DNA of 64,000 bases. Origin: Alkalihalobacillus sp. FSL W8-0930 (GTDB taxonomy: Bacteria; Bacillota; Bacilli; Bacillales; Bacillaceae_D). Under the pieces are notes generated by a model, which had not been told where the DNA came from, did not search any database, and saw nothing but the letters and a program-made list of their open reading frames with translations. Shown here one piece after another: positions 1 through 10,491 of this stretch; within the stretch, counting starts at the first letter, position 1, and each line of letters opens with the position of its first letter. Made by a program: the position numbers and the translations under genes. The stretch is from contig CP150183.1 in the NCBI GenBank assembly GCA_037965595.1, positions 3,100,001-3,164,000 on the forward strand, written 5' to 3'.

Positions 1-37
1 TTACAATTACACTTATTTTATCGATATTTTGCTTCAT
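1..37 (-). CDS. 5' end of a probable GT2 glycosyltransferase gene (runs off window)
   Basis: Only the first 12 codons are inside the window. They read MKQNIDKISVIV, the usual opening of family 2 glycosyltransferases (the first Rossmann strand, normally continuing as PVYN). An AGGTGGG ribosome binding site lies about 9 nt before the ATG at 37. It follows tagD on the same strand across a terminator, so it is probably another gene of the surface-polymer locus. The family assignment is inference from this short strand. Confidence 0.55.
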   Translation of the reverse strand, partial: MKQNIDKISVIV

Positions 38-75
38 ATAAATTGTCCCACCTATATCGGTCTTATTTAAAAATA

Positions 76-101
76 GAGGCTCGCGAAAATTCGCGGGCCT
101 C
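76..101 (-). terminator. Terminator after tagD
   Basis: A 12-bp inverted repeat (76-87 with 90-101, one C/A mismatch, very short loop) is followed on the minus strand by TATTTTTAAAT. It lies just after the tagD stop codon and before the start of the next gene. Confidence 0.7.
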
Positions 102-106
102 TCCTA

Positions 107-505
107 TTATCCATTATTGGCCATATAGAGTTCATCTTTAATTTGCGAAGTAGAGATTCCCGTTGTTCTAGGCAGATAAACTACTTCACAATGCTCCTTC
201 AAGAAATCAAATTTACCTTCCCAATCGTCACCCATTACAAAAACATCAATATTGTGATTTTTTACATCTTGAATTTTCTGATCCCATGTTTCCTCAGGAA
301 TGACTTCATCAACATAACGAATTGCCTCTAGAATCATTTTACGGTTTTCAAAGCTGTGATACGCTTTTTTATTTTTAATTGCATTGAATTCATCAGTAGA
401 TATGGCTACAACTACATAGTCCCCCAAATCTTTTGCTCGTTTCAAAAGATTAATATGTCCCCAGTGTAGTAAATCAAACGTGCCATATGTTAGTACTTTT
501 TTCAA
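107..505 (-). CDS. tagD: Glycerol-3-phosphate cytidylyltransferase
   Basis: Makes CDP-glycerol from CTP and sn-glycerol 3-phosphate, the activated monomer for poly(glycerol phosphate) teichoic acids. At 132 aa it has the normal TagD length, with the cytidylyltransferase HWGH motif at residues 14-17 and the second signature RTTGISTS at 113-120. The start is TTG with AGGGGGA 5-6 nt upstream. It stands downstream of a CDP-alcohol transferase and a TagB/TagF-like glycerophosphotransferase, so its CDP-glycerol is probably used by the latter. Family assignment is secure; use in wall teichoic acid rather than a mixed glycopolymer is inference. Confidence 0.95.
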   Translation of the reverse strand: MKKVLTYGTFDLLHWGHINLLKRAKDLGDYVVVAISTDEFNAIKNKKAYHSFENRKMILEAIRYVDEVIPEETWDQKIQDVKNHNIDVFVMGDDWEGKFDFLKEHCEVVYLPRTTGISTSQIKDELYMANNG

Positions 506-652
506 TGGTATTCCCCCTAATCTTCAATATTTTTTATCATTTATCAATAAAACTTTAATAATCTTTACAACACCCTAACAGTATAACATAAGGATCTTAA
601 TAGAATCATGGCATTTTCTACATAAAGTTACGGAACATTCTATGATTCGTTT

Positions 653-1411
653 TTATTCTTGCTTAAAAGTTCTTACTGTTACAATAGCTCTTAATACAAC
701 TTTAATTATTAAAAAGATCAGAAACCCGGTAATTAAATATGGAATAATTGTTATATTCATTATTAGCTCTAAAACAGTAAAAATGACTAATAATAGATAA
801 AAACCAGGCAGACCTAATATAAATCCTGAGAACTCAAATAAGAGTGACTTATTTCTAATTTTTTGTACAGGATCCATTTGTTCATGCTTTGCAAATGTTA
901 AATCATAAGATAATGGCAGTAAAAGCGACATGATAATACAGACAATAATCACATACAAAACAACTGATTGAAAAGTGGTTACTGAGAGTAAACCCGTCTG
1001 AATAAGTAAAGTTACTAAAAACGAAAGAAATACGGGTAACGTTGCAGCTCTTATTAACATATCAATAAAGTATCCAAGTTTAGACGTCTTTCGCGTTAAT
1101 CTTGCTAGTTCCCCGTCTACACAATCAAACAAGTACCCTATGTTGTAGGTTATAAAAGCTAAGATAAAGCTTGTCGTTGTACCGAGAATCATGCATAAAC
1201 CTGACAATAAAACAAAAAAAACACTCATCCAGCTAACTGTATTTGGTGAAAGGTTCAACTTTTTAAAAAGCAGTGTAATATAGATAGACATACGCCTTAG
1301 CACATACCATGACCATAAATCTTCCTTTGGACTATACGGTTGTACCTGACGTCTTACTTCAATAATTTGATCTGAATCAAAGAAAAACGTAGTTAACTTT
1401 TCTGATGACAA
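653..1411 (-). CDS. CDP-alcohol phosphatidyltransferase family protein with altered catalytic motif
   Basis: An integral membrane protein of 252 aa with about six hydrophobic segments and the CDP-alcohol transferase signature. The motif normally reads DxxDGxxAR(x8)GxxxDxxxD. Here D96, D99, G100, A103, R104, G113 and D117 are present, but the last position, residue 121, is Arg instead of the Asp proposed as catalytic base in this family. Start is TTG with AAGGAG 8 nt upstream. It lies between the TagB-like gene and tagD, so it may act on CDP-glycerol or a related CDP-alcohol in polymer synthesis. With the fourth Asp missing, activity cannot be assumed. Confidence 0.8.
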   Translation of the reverse strand: MSSEKLTTFFFDSDQIIEVRRQVQPYSPKEDLWSWYVLRRMSIYITLLFKKLNLSPNTVSWMSVFFVLLSGLCMILGTTTSFILAFITYNIGYLFDCVDGELARLTRKTSKLGYFIDMLIRAATLPVFLSFLVTLLIQTGLLSVTTFQSVVLYVIIVCIIMSLLLPLSYDLTFAKHEQMDPVQKIRNKSLLFEFSGFILGLPGFYLLLVIFTVLELIMNITIIPYLITGFLIFLIIKVVLRAIVTVRTFKQE

Positions 1412-1445
1412 GGTTACAGCTCCTTCTTAATTAATCATGTACAAC

Positions 1446-2618
1446 TTATTTAAATATAGCTTCAACAGATTCTCTTGCTGCCGAGCCATTATCTAGATAA
1501 TTGAAACGACTAACAAATGGTTTTAGTGAAGAACTAACTTTCTCCTTTTTTAGTTCCTCAATTATTTGTTGAGTATTCATAACTAATGGTCCAGGAGCTT
1601 CTTTTTCCAAATCAAAATAAAAACCTCTAATTCTACCACGATATAATTCAATGTCATACGTAAAGAAAAGCATTGGTCTTTTTAAGATTGCATAATCAAA
1701 AAATACAGACGAGTAATCTGTTATTAGTACATCACTAATTAAATATAGCTCAGTGATATCGACCCCTCTTGAATAGTCAAAGACAAAACCACGGTATGAC
1801 TCTAAATCAAAATGTTCTGCTACAAACGAATGCATGCGAAGAATAATCAGATACTCTTCCCCTAGCTCTTTTTTCATTAAGTCTAAATCAAGCTGAAGTT
1901 TGAACTTGTACTTTCCAGGTCCATAATACTCATGATCTCTCCAGGTTGGAGCATACAAGATTACTTTTTTATCTACCGGAACTTTATACTTTAACTTTAA
2001 TGCTAGTATGTCTGTGGTATTGTTTCTCTTAATTAATTCATCGTTTCGGGGATAACCTTTTTCAATAATTTCCCCATGATAATCAAAAGCCCGCTTAAAG
2101 ATTTCTGTAGAATATTTATTTGGAGAAAGGAGATAATCCCAATTTTTTGCTTCCTTATGGAACCCAGCAATATATTTTTCTCGGTCCGTCCCAGGCATAT
2201 GCACTTCCTCCATATCTGCTACTAATCGTTTTAATGGAGTTCCATGCCATGTTTGGATATACGTTGTGTGTTTTGGTTTTGGAAGCCATGAAGGCATTCG
2301 ACTATTCGTTACCCAATAACCAGCCAGAGCCATTTTGAAAAACCATCTTAAAGATAATCTTTCTACATAAGGGATACCTGCTTCATCAAAAGAAGCCTTA
2401 CTTTGTTTATTTACACTCCAAAGCAATTCGTACTCTTTTTTATGCTCGTCCATATATTCAAACATTGCTTTCGGATTACAGCTATATTGTTTCCCAGAAA
2501 AACTTTCAAACATCACCAATTTTTTTTGCGGGGGGAGTAAAGATACTAAAATGAAGAAGCCCTTAGAAAACTTTCTTGCAATAGATGCCTGCTTTAGACG
2601 TTTTATAAATAATTTCAT
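1446..2618 (-). CDS. CDP-glycerol:poly(glycerophosphate) glycerophosphotransferase (TagB/TagF family)
   Basis: Transfers glycerol phosphate from CDP-glycerol to a membrane-linked acceptor in teichoic acid synthesis. Family marks are WHGTP (about residue 121), GYPRND, YAPTWRD, LRMHS and SDVLITDYSS; the two His in WHGTP and LRMH correspond to the catalytic histidines known in TagF. I start at the ATG at 2618 (390 aa), which has AAAGGAG 7 nt upstream; the longer frame to 2780 would overlap the upstream gene. The length fits a TagB-like single-domain enzyme (a primase or short-chain enzyme) better than the larger TagF polymerase. The upstream sugar transferase is separated by a terminator-like hairpin. 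Confidence 0.9.
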   Translation of the reverse strand: MKLFIKRLKQASIARKFSKGFFILVSLLPPQKKLVMFESFSGKQYSCNPKAMFEYMDEHKKEYELLWSVNKQSKASFDEAGIPYVERLSLRWFFKMALAGYWVTNSRMPSWLPKPKHTTYIQTWHGTPLKRLVADMEEVHMPGTDREKYIAGFHKEAKNWDYLLSPNKYSTEIFKRAFDYHGEIIEKGYPRNDELIKRNNTTDILALKLKYKVPVDKKVILYAPTWRDHEYYGPGKYKFKLQLDLDLMKKELGEEYLIILRMHSFVAEHFDLESYRGFVFDYSRGVDITELYLISDVLITDYSSVFFDYAILKRPMLFFTYDIELYRGRIRGFYFDLEKEAPGPLVMNTQQIIEELKKEKVSSSLKPFVSRFNYLDNGSAARESVEAIFK

Positions 2619-2651
2619 GATGTTCTCCTTTAATCTCCTTTTCAAAAAAGA

Positions 2652-2682
2652 AACCTCTGTCACATTAAAGTAACAAGAGGTT
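2652..2682 (-). terminator. Terminator-like hairpin after the sugar transferase gene
   Basis: A 7-bp inverted repeat (2652-2658 with 2676-2682) with a 17-nt loop, followed on the minus strand by TTTCTTTTTT. It lies between the sugar transferase stop and the TagB-like start, so it could reduce readthrough within the locus. Confidence 0.5.
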
Positions 2683-2691
2683 AAAGGCTCT

Positions 2692-4062
2692 TTAAAAATC
2701 TTCTTGCTTCTTAGCGAATATACCCACTTTTTTTGGCTTTTTAACTTCTCCTTCTGATTTAGCCTTGTTAATGACAACAAGAACCGTTCTAAGAAGGATA
2801 ATGAAATCTAACCAAATGGAGTAATTTCGAATATAGTGCAAATCAAATTTAAGTTTTTTGTCAACATTCGTTGTATACTTACCCATAACCTGAGCATATC
2901 CCGTTATACCTGGTTTCACTGTGTTTCGATAATTAAACCACTTATTGTCTTTCTGGAATTGATCAGCGAAGAAGTCTCTCTCAGGTCTTGGACCTACTAA
3001 GGACATATCCCCAACAAGAACGTTAATTAATTGTGGAAGTTCATCAATACGTGTTTTTCGCATAAAACGTCCAATTTTCGTAATGCGATTATCTCCAGAT
3101 TGAGCTAGCGTTGGGCCAGTTTGTTCTTCAGCATTTTCTACCATTGAACGGAATTTTAAAATGTGAAATTGTTTATGGTCCTTACCAATCCGCTCTTGTT
3201 TAAAGAAAATGGATCCACCATCTTCAATTTTAATGACAATTGCAGCTATGAATGAGACTGGTAATGTAGCAACTAAAATCGCTAATGATAACACAATGTC
3301 AGTAAGACGTTTCATAGCTAACTGAGCCACAGGAAGAGTAAATGGTTTGACTTGCATCACCATTGTGTCGTCAAGTGTTGTGACTGATGTATTCATCACC
3401 AGCAATTCATTGACTGTTGGTACAATATAAACAAGCTTATTGTTTTTCATCGCATGGAAGATAATTCTGTTCTTTTTCTCATCTTCAAGAGAGGAACTTA
3501 AGAAGATAAAATCATAATTTAGAAGTTGTGTTTTAAGTTGTTGAACATTTGACTTCATATCATAATACTTAGCTCTTCCATTGTTCGAGAGAAACTGAGA
3601 AAGGTTATCTTCCATTTCATGGAACTCGGATTCTGCTCCAATAAACATTAGTTTACCTTTTTTTGAGAGTTGATTATATTTCGTATATAATACCTTCCAT
3701 GTAAGCATCAATCCAAATGCAAACACATGTGCCAAAATAATAACAAGTCGCGGTAGTGCAAACTCTCGAAACAAGAAAGAAGCAGTCATCGTTAGCAACA
3801 TAATAAATGTCAAAGACACAGCCAGTTTACGTATAATGTCCCAAATATCATACTGCACGAGTCGGTCTACCTCATATATACAGATAAAAACAACACTAAT
3901 TAACAAGATCCATGGAATAACGGACATAAAAGCTTCAATATTTCGTGGCGCTGTACTTTCGTATCTCACAGTAAAAGCTAAAACATATGCCATAATTATA
4001 ATGAAAAGATCTATGCAAATCGTGAACCCTCGAGCAAACTTATTGGGAAAGATATTTAGCAT
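2692..4062 (-). CDS. Polyprenyl glycosylphosphotransferase (initiating sugar transferase)
   Basis: Initiates a surface polysaccharide by transferring a sugar phosphate from a UDP-sugar to undecaprenyl phosphate. The N-terminal half carries four to five membrane segments and a degenerate nucleotide-binding-like region; the C-terminal 200 residues are the bacterial sugar transferase domain, with one entry helix, then KQERIG, ILKFRSM, KTRIDELPQ and LVGPRPE. Start is taken at the ATG at 4062 with AGGGG 8 nt upstream; the ATG at 4083 sits in the loop of a strong hairpin and is unlikely. WbaP/WcaJ/EpsE-type architecture is clear, but the sugar cannot be told. Its place inside a teichoic-type locus suggests a glycan-containing glycerophosphate polymer. 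Confidence 0.9.
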   Translation of the reverse strand: MLNIFPNKFARGFTICIDLFIIIMAYVLAFTVRYESTAPRNIEAFMSVIPWILLISVVFICIYEVDRLVQYDIWDIIRKLAVSLTFIMLLTMTASFLFREFALPRLVIILAHVFAFGLMLTWKVLYTKYNQLSKKGKLMFIGAESEFHEMEDNLSQFLSNNGRAKYYDMKSNVQQLKTQLLNYDFIFLSSSLEDEKKNRIIFHAMKNNKLVYIVPTVNELLVMNTSVTTLDDTMVMQVKPFTLPVAQLAMKRLTDIVLSLAILVATLPVSFIAAIVIKIEDGGSIFFKQERIGKDHKQFHILKFRSMVENAEEQTGPTLAQSGDNRITKIGRFMRKTRIDELPQLINVLVGDMSLVGPRPERDFFADQFQKDNKWFNYRNTVKPGITGYAQVMGKYTTNVDKKLKFDLHYIRNYSIWLDFIILLRTVLVVINKAKSEGEVKKPKKVGIFAKKQEDF

Positions 4063-4065
4063 ATA

Positions 4066-4098
4066 AATAACCCCTAGATTCATAGTCTAAGGGTTATT
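4066..4098 (-). promoter_or_regulatory. 13-bp hairpin covering the sugar transferase ribosome binding site
   Basis: Arms 4066-4078 and 4086-4098 pair along 13 bp with one G-U and a 7-nt loop on the minus strand. There is no T-run after it, so it is a poor terminator. Its 3' arm contains the AGGGG that serves the ATG at 4062, so folding would hide the ribosome binding site. Translational control is inference. Confidence 0.55.
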
Positions 4099-4181
4099 TT
4101 AACACAGTATTTACAGAAAGCCTCTTCTTTTTTACAATTTCCATTAAAACTTCACAGTTCTATACATCAGGCTATATTCGC

Positions 4182-4904
4182 CTACTTAGACTCATATAAT
4201 TCAATCATTTTGTGAATGTCACCCTCATCTTCTACCTTACCTCGGTTTATGACAACAGCTCGATCACATAATTTTTTTAATGGTCCCATGCTATGCGAAA
4301 CAATAACAATGGTTTTACCAGCTTTTTTCATTTCAAGCATTTTTTCATTACATTTCTTTTTGAAATCTCTATCACCAACAGCTAGTACCTCATCAATCAG
4401 AACAATATCTGTTTCAATGTGTACAGCTATTGAAAAACCTAATCGAGCTTTCATACCTGACGAATAAAACTTAACAGGCGTATGAATGAACTCATCAAGT
4501 TCTGCAAAGTCAACAATTATAGGTAGGAGCTTTTCAATTTCTTGCTTTTTCAATCCATAAATTGCACAGTTCAAACGTATATTCTCTAGCCCAGATAAAT
4601 CTCCGCTTAATCCCGCACTTAATTCAATCAGAGGCATTAAGGATCCATTTACTTTAATTTCACCACTATCAGGTACAATCACACCTGAAATCACTTTAAA
4701 TAAAGTACTTTTCCCAGCACCATTTTTTCCGATGATGGCGTACCCTTCACCCTTCTTAACGCTAAAGGTTACATCTTCTAGTGCTTGGAATTTATCTATT
4801 GTTTTTTCTCTTTTAAACAGAGAAATTAATTGTCCCTTTATCGTTTTTTCAGAAGGTTTACGAAAAGCTTTTTTTATATGATTCACTTCAATTGCATTAC
4901 TCAC
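4182..4904 (-). CDS. tagH: Teichoic acid / polysaccharide ABC exporter, ATP-binding subunit
   Basis: ATPase half of an ABC-2 exporter that flips lipid-linked polymer across the membrane. Seen: Walker A GKNGAGKST at about 59-67, signature YSSGMKARLGFS, Walker B IVLIDEVLAVGD and H-loop VSHSM, typical of the TagH/KpsT/RfbE branch. At 240 aa it is the short type, lacking the C-terminal extension of B. subtilis TagH. Start is GTG, with AGGTG overlapping the end of tagG, only 1 nt after the tagG stop, so the two are translationally coupled. Confidence 0.92.
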   Translation of the reverse strand: MSNAIEVNHIKKAFRKPSEKTIKGQLISLFKREKTIDKFQALEDVTFSVKKGEGYAIIGKNGAGKSTLFKVISGVIVPDSGEIKVNGSLMPLIELSAGLSGDLSGLENIRLNCAIYGLKKQEIEKLLPIIVDFAELDEFIHTPVKFYSSGMKARLGFSIAVHIETDIVLIDEVLAVGDRDFKKKCNEKMLEMKKAGKTIVIVSHSMGPLKKLCDRAVVINRGKVEDEGDIHKMIELYESK

Positions 4905-4905
4905 C

Positions 4906-5685
4906 TTACATCACCTCTCCAATCTTACGACTCATCACTTTAAAGAAAGCCCAGCCTGCAAAAAAGAGGGTAAATGAAACAATAATTGTATAAGCAATCA
5001 TTCCAAAAGTTGGCGTAAGCTCTCCCCCATGAAAGATCCATCGGTAAATTGTCAATATTGTAACCATTGGATTCAACTGGAACAGTATGAAATATCCGCC
5101 TAATTGTTCCTTAACTTGTAGGAGTGGATACATGACTGCAGATAAATACATCCATCCACGCATAAGTAATCCTACAATAAACTCAACATCTCGGAAGTAA
5201 ACATTAATACATGAAAAAAGAAATACAATTCCTAGCAAAAGAACTGTTTGTAATAAAATCACAAATGGGAGTACAGCTAAACCTATTAAAGGAATAGATC
5301 CATTAATATAAAGTGAATATGCTGCTACTAACAACAAGGAAATAAGTAAATTCACAAGACTCGACGCTGTTACAGTGATAGGAAACAGTTCTCTAGGAAA
5401 ATAAATTTTCTTAATTAATGAGCCATTCGCTGTAAGACTCTTTGTTCCTCTTGATACTGAATGTTGTGTGTACATAAAAGGAATTAAACCCGAAACTAAA
5501 AAAAGAGTATAATTTTCAATTGAAACTCTTGCAATAACCATAAAAACTAAAGTAAAAATCAACATCAGGCCTAATGGTTCTAGTAGTGTCCAGAAATAAC
5601 CGAAAAATGTATTGCGATACCTAATACGCAGTTCCTTATGCACAAGAAAATATAAAAGTTCTTTATATCGAAAAATTTCTCTCAT
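4906..5685 (-). CDS. tagG: Teichoic acid / polysaccharide ABC exporter, permease subunit
   Basis: An ABC-2 type permease of 259 aa with six predicted membrane helices, the partner of the adjacent ATPase. It begins with a cytosolic LVHKELRIRYRNTFFGYFW segment, the usual N-terminus of TagG/KpsM/RfbD permeases that contacts the nucleotide-binding domain. The ATG has AGGTTGAG upstream. It sits between a GT2 gene and tagH on the same strand. Exporting the polymer made by this locus is the natural role; the exact polymer is not known. Confidence 0.92.
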   Translation of the reverse strand: MREIFRYKELLYFLVHKELRIRYRNTFFGYFWTLLEPLGLMLIFTLVFMVIARVSIENYTLFLVSGLIPFMYTQHSVSRGTKSLTANGSLIKKIYFPRELFPITVTASSLVNLLISLLLVAAYSLYINGSIPLIGLAVLPFVILLQTVLLLGIVFLFSCINVYFRDVEFIVGLLMRGWMYLSAVMYPLLQVKEQLGGYFILFQLNPMVTILTIYRWIFHGGELTPTFGMIAYTIIVSFTLFFAGWAFFKVMSRKIGEVM

Positions 5686-5735
5686 TAAATCTCAACCTAA
5701 CTTAGTTTGGAGTTTTTACATACAATGTTATATCA

Positions 5736-6776
5736 TCAATTAAACCTTTTGTCACTTTCCTGCTGGCTTTTCTGATTGATTACCCAATATTCCTTTTTAA
5801 AATGGGCTGAAAAACTCCCAAAGCCTCTAAAAAAGTGAAGACAAAAAAATGTGAAGATACCCGGCACAAAATACTTTATTCCATTTTTTTTGGCTAACTC
5901 GATCATAGATAAAGCTGCTGCAAACAGATATAGAAGGATCATACTCATAAAACACCATCTAGCTACCGGGTGAAGTATAGCCGCAATCGTGACTAAAACT
6001 CCGAATGAGAATGCATACAAAGGTGCTTTATGACGCCGTCTTAAACTTCCCGGACTTACACGGTTAGCCATAATATTCCACACACCATCACCTAAAGATT
6101 TTTTTATCAAACCACTAAGAGATGGTCTTACATAATAGGTTGATTGAATAGACGTAGATAGATAAAATTGTCCGCCTTTGTCTTTCATACGTTTATGAAA
6201 TTCAATATCTTCATTTCGTTTCAGATGCTCATTAAAGTAACCTACTGTCTCAAATACCTCTTTTTTATAGGCTCCATAAGGCACAGTATCAACAAAGCCT
6301 TCCCATACGTCTTTTGTCGTACGGAATTTGGAATTGCCAACTCCAAAGCGATGGGAATAAACGTATTGATTGATCTCCCCTTGGAATCCTTCCCCTTTTG
6401 ATACGATAATTCCACCTACACAATCCACTTCTGGTTTTCTATTAATTAAGTGTATATAGTTCTCGAGAAAATCGTCAGGTACTAATGTATGACCATCTAC
6501 TCTTAGGATGTAATCTCCTCTAGAGGCTTTAATTCCTAAATTCCAGCCAGGTGGTAATGTTTTCTGCGGGTTCGATATGACCCTTATAAAGTCTTTATTC
6601 TTTTTTAGTATGGGTTCTATTACTTCTAGCGTTTTATCCTCTGATTGGCCATCTACAATAATAATCTCATATTGATTCCTGTTTAAGGTCTGATTAATCA
6701 GCTTTGTCAATAACTCTTTGATATAATTTTCTTCGTTTCTAGTAACGACTAGAACTGAGATCGTAACATTAGACAA
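5736..6776 (-). CDS. Glycosyltransferase family 2, ExoA-like, membrane-anchored
   Basis: GT-A glycosyltransferase of 346 aa. The N-terminus SVLVVTRNEENYI, the DGQSEDKT loop, the RVDGHTLVP motif carrying the metal-binding Asp and the HLKRNEDIEFHKRM segment (ED catalytic region) match the ExoA branch of GT2. Two to three hydrophobic helices at about residues 250-320 anchor it to the membrane. Start is TTG. It is the first gene of the minus-strand locus and diverges from the SGNH gene across about 100 bp, which must hold both promoters. Substrate unknown. Confidence 0.88.
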   Translation of the reverse strand: MSNVTISVLVVTRNEENYIKELLTKLINQTLNRNQYEIIIVDGQSEDKTLEVIEPILKKNKDFIRVISNPQKTLPPGWNLGIKASRGDYILRVDGHTLVPDDFLENYIHLINRKPEVDCVGGIIVSKGEGFQGEINQYVYSHRFGVGNSKFRTTKDVWEGFVDTVPYGAYKKEVFETVGYFNEHLKRNEDIEFHKRMKDKGGQFYLSTSIQSTYYVRPSLSGLIKKSLGDGVWNIMANRVSPGSLRRRHKAPLYAFSFGVLVTIAAILHPVARWCFMSMILLYLFAAALSMIELAKKNGIKYFVPGIFTFFCLHFFRGFGSFSAHFKKEYWVINQKSQQESDKRFN

Positions 6777-6875
6777 AATCCCTACACCTTCTTTTCTAAA
6801 ACAATCGCTTTTTAAAACCTTTCTTTAATAGAACGTTAGTTATATAATAAATTAGATCTTTATACTCAGAAAGGA

Positions 6876-7658
6876 ATGTTCATCCTGAAAAATTTAGCAT
6901 TTGTTTTAACAATTATTTTGTCAATTGGAATTATCGCTTTCGGATACATATCTTATCAAAACAAACTTAATGATTTAGCAACTAATGCCGAAACAGACGT
7001 TACTAATAATACCACAAATTCATCAAATGAAATAATAGAGTCAGAAGAAAATCACTCGTTCGGTGGAATACTTGGTGACACGTATGAAAATGTTGATACA
7101 AACGAACTCAACATTGTTTTCTTTGGTTCCAGTGCTCTTGAATCTGTTCTAGATGATCCAGCAGATGCTGATATCTGGCCTGATCTTTTAGTTCAAGCCA
7201 TTGAAAGTAAGAACCATCCAGTCACATATAATATTATTAATGTAGAGAAGCAGTCGACTTTAGATATCTTAAATTCTTCTGACATTGATTTACTTGTTGA
7301 ATCTAATCCTGATATTGTTTTCTTAGAGTCATTAACTTTAAATGATAATGGTTTACTTCTTATTGAAGAATCTGAGGATAATTTGAATTTACTCTTAACT
7401 CAATTAAATGAAGAATTACCTAATAGTAAAATTATTTTATACCCATCTAATCCACTCTTGAACCCGGTACAATATTTATCACAAATCCAGTCTTTAAATC
7501 AGTTTGCTGAAGAAAATTCTATTTTATACGCTAATCACTGGGGAACTTTTCCAGAAGTCACAGACCCTCAAATAGAAGAATACTCTAAGAGTGGTATCCT
7601 TAGCGAAAAAGGTCATCAGGAGTTAGCCAAATTTATGGAAGAGTTCCTAACTAAGTAA
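6876..7658 (+). CDS. Membrane-anchored SGNH/GDSL-like hydrolase
   Basis: About 260 aa with one N-terminal membrane helix, an Asn/Glu-rich linker, then an SGNH-type domain: VFFGSSALESV (block I with Ser), PDIVFLES (block III region) and a C-terminal LSEKGHQELA segment with the expected His. Such extracytoplasmic esterases often remove or place acetyl groups on surface polymers, and it is divergent from the polymer locus. The start is odd: AAGGA directly abuts the ATG at 6876, whereas an in-frame CTG at 6885 is spaced 9 nt from it, so the true start may be CTG. Function is inferred from fold and context. Confidence 0.75.
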   Translation: MFILKNLAFVLTIILSIGIIAFGYISYQNKLNDLATNAETDVTNNTTNSSNEIIESEENHSFGGILGDTYENVDTNELNIVFFGSSALESVLDDPADADIWPDLLVQAIESKNHPVTYNIINVEKQSTLDILNSSDIDLLVESNPDIVFLESLTLNDNGLLLIEESEDNLNLLLTQLNEELPNSKIILYPSNPLLNPVQYLSQIQSLNQFAEENSILYANHWGTFPEVTDPQIEEYSKSGILSEKGHQELAKFMEEFLTK

Positions 7659-7687
7659 TAATCAATCGTATAGATGTCGTTAAATTT

Positions 7688-7712
7688 AGCTATGAATTTT
7701 AGATTCATGGCT
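7688..7712 (+). terminator. Terminator after the SGNH gene
   Basis: Arms 7688-7697 and 7703-7712 form a 10-bp stem (one G-U) with a 5-nt loop followed by a run of seven T on the plus strand. Confidence 0.8.
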
Positions 7713-7865
7713 TTTTTTGTTGTATACTGTCTCAATTTTTCAAGCTACAAAATGTCCTATAATCCTCCTCCCAAAAGTTTATATTTTTCGACAAAAAGAC
7801 TTGTCCACATGACAACAACCGACTGTGACGGCTTTTTCGTTCATTTATACACAGGTTGTGTATAA

Positions 7866-7913
7866 TATCTATATATTGTTTTTTTGATGTTTATCTTATA
7901 CTATATGTGGTAT
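7866..7913 (+). promoter_or_regulatory. Tandem NrdR boxes before nrdI
   Basis: Two 16-bp sites resemble the NrdR consensus acaCwAtATaTwGtgt: TATCTATATATTGTTT at 7866-7881 (12 of 16) and ATACTATATGTGGTAT at 7898-7913 (13 of 16). They are separated by exactly 16 bp, the usual NrdR spacing. A TATAAT at 7861-7866 is a plausible -10 that box 1 would touch. NrdR represses nrd genes when dATP/ATP is sufficient; the nrdR gene is not in this window. Confidence 0.7.
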
Positions 7914-7947
7914 AGTTCTTTAAAGATTGATTGGAAAAGGAACGTGA

Positions 7948-10411
<2,464 letters not shown>

Positions 10412-10431
10412 AATAGAAGCAAATATCCATC

Positions 10432-10456
10432 AAAGAGGTGGCTCGGTCACCTCTTT
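10432..10456 (+). terminator. Hairpin between nrdE and nrdF
   Basis: A perfect 9-bp stem (10432-10440 with 10448-10456) with a 7-nt loop followed by TGTT. The T-run is weak, so this is probably a leaky terminator or an mRNA processing/stability element in the operon. Confidence 0.5.
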
Positions 10457-10491
10457 TGTTATGTAAAAAGAAATAAAGGAGATACACAATC

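Noticed and set aside
7674-7865. 63-aa plus-strand ORF between the SGNH gene and nrdI
   Set aside because: It covers a terminator and runs up to the nrd promoter, has no Shine-Dalgarno and an atypical composition.
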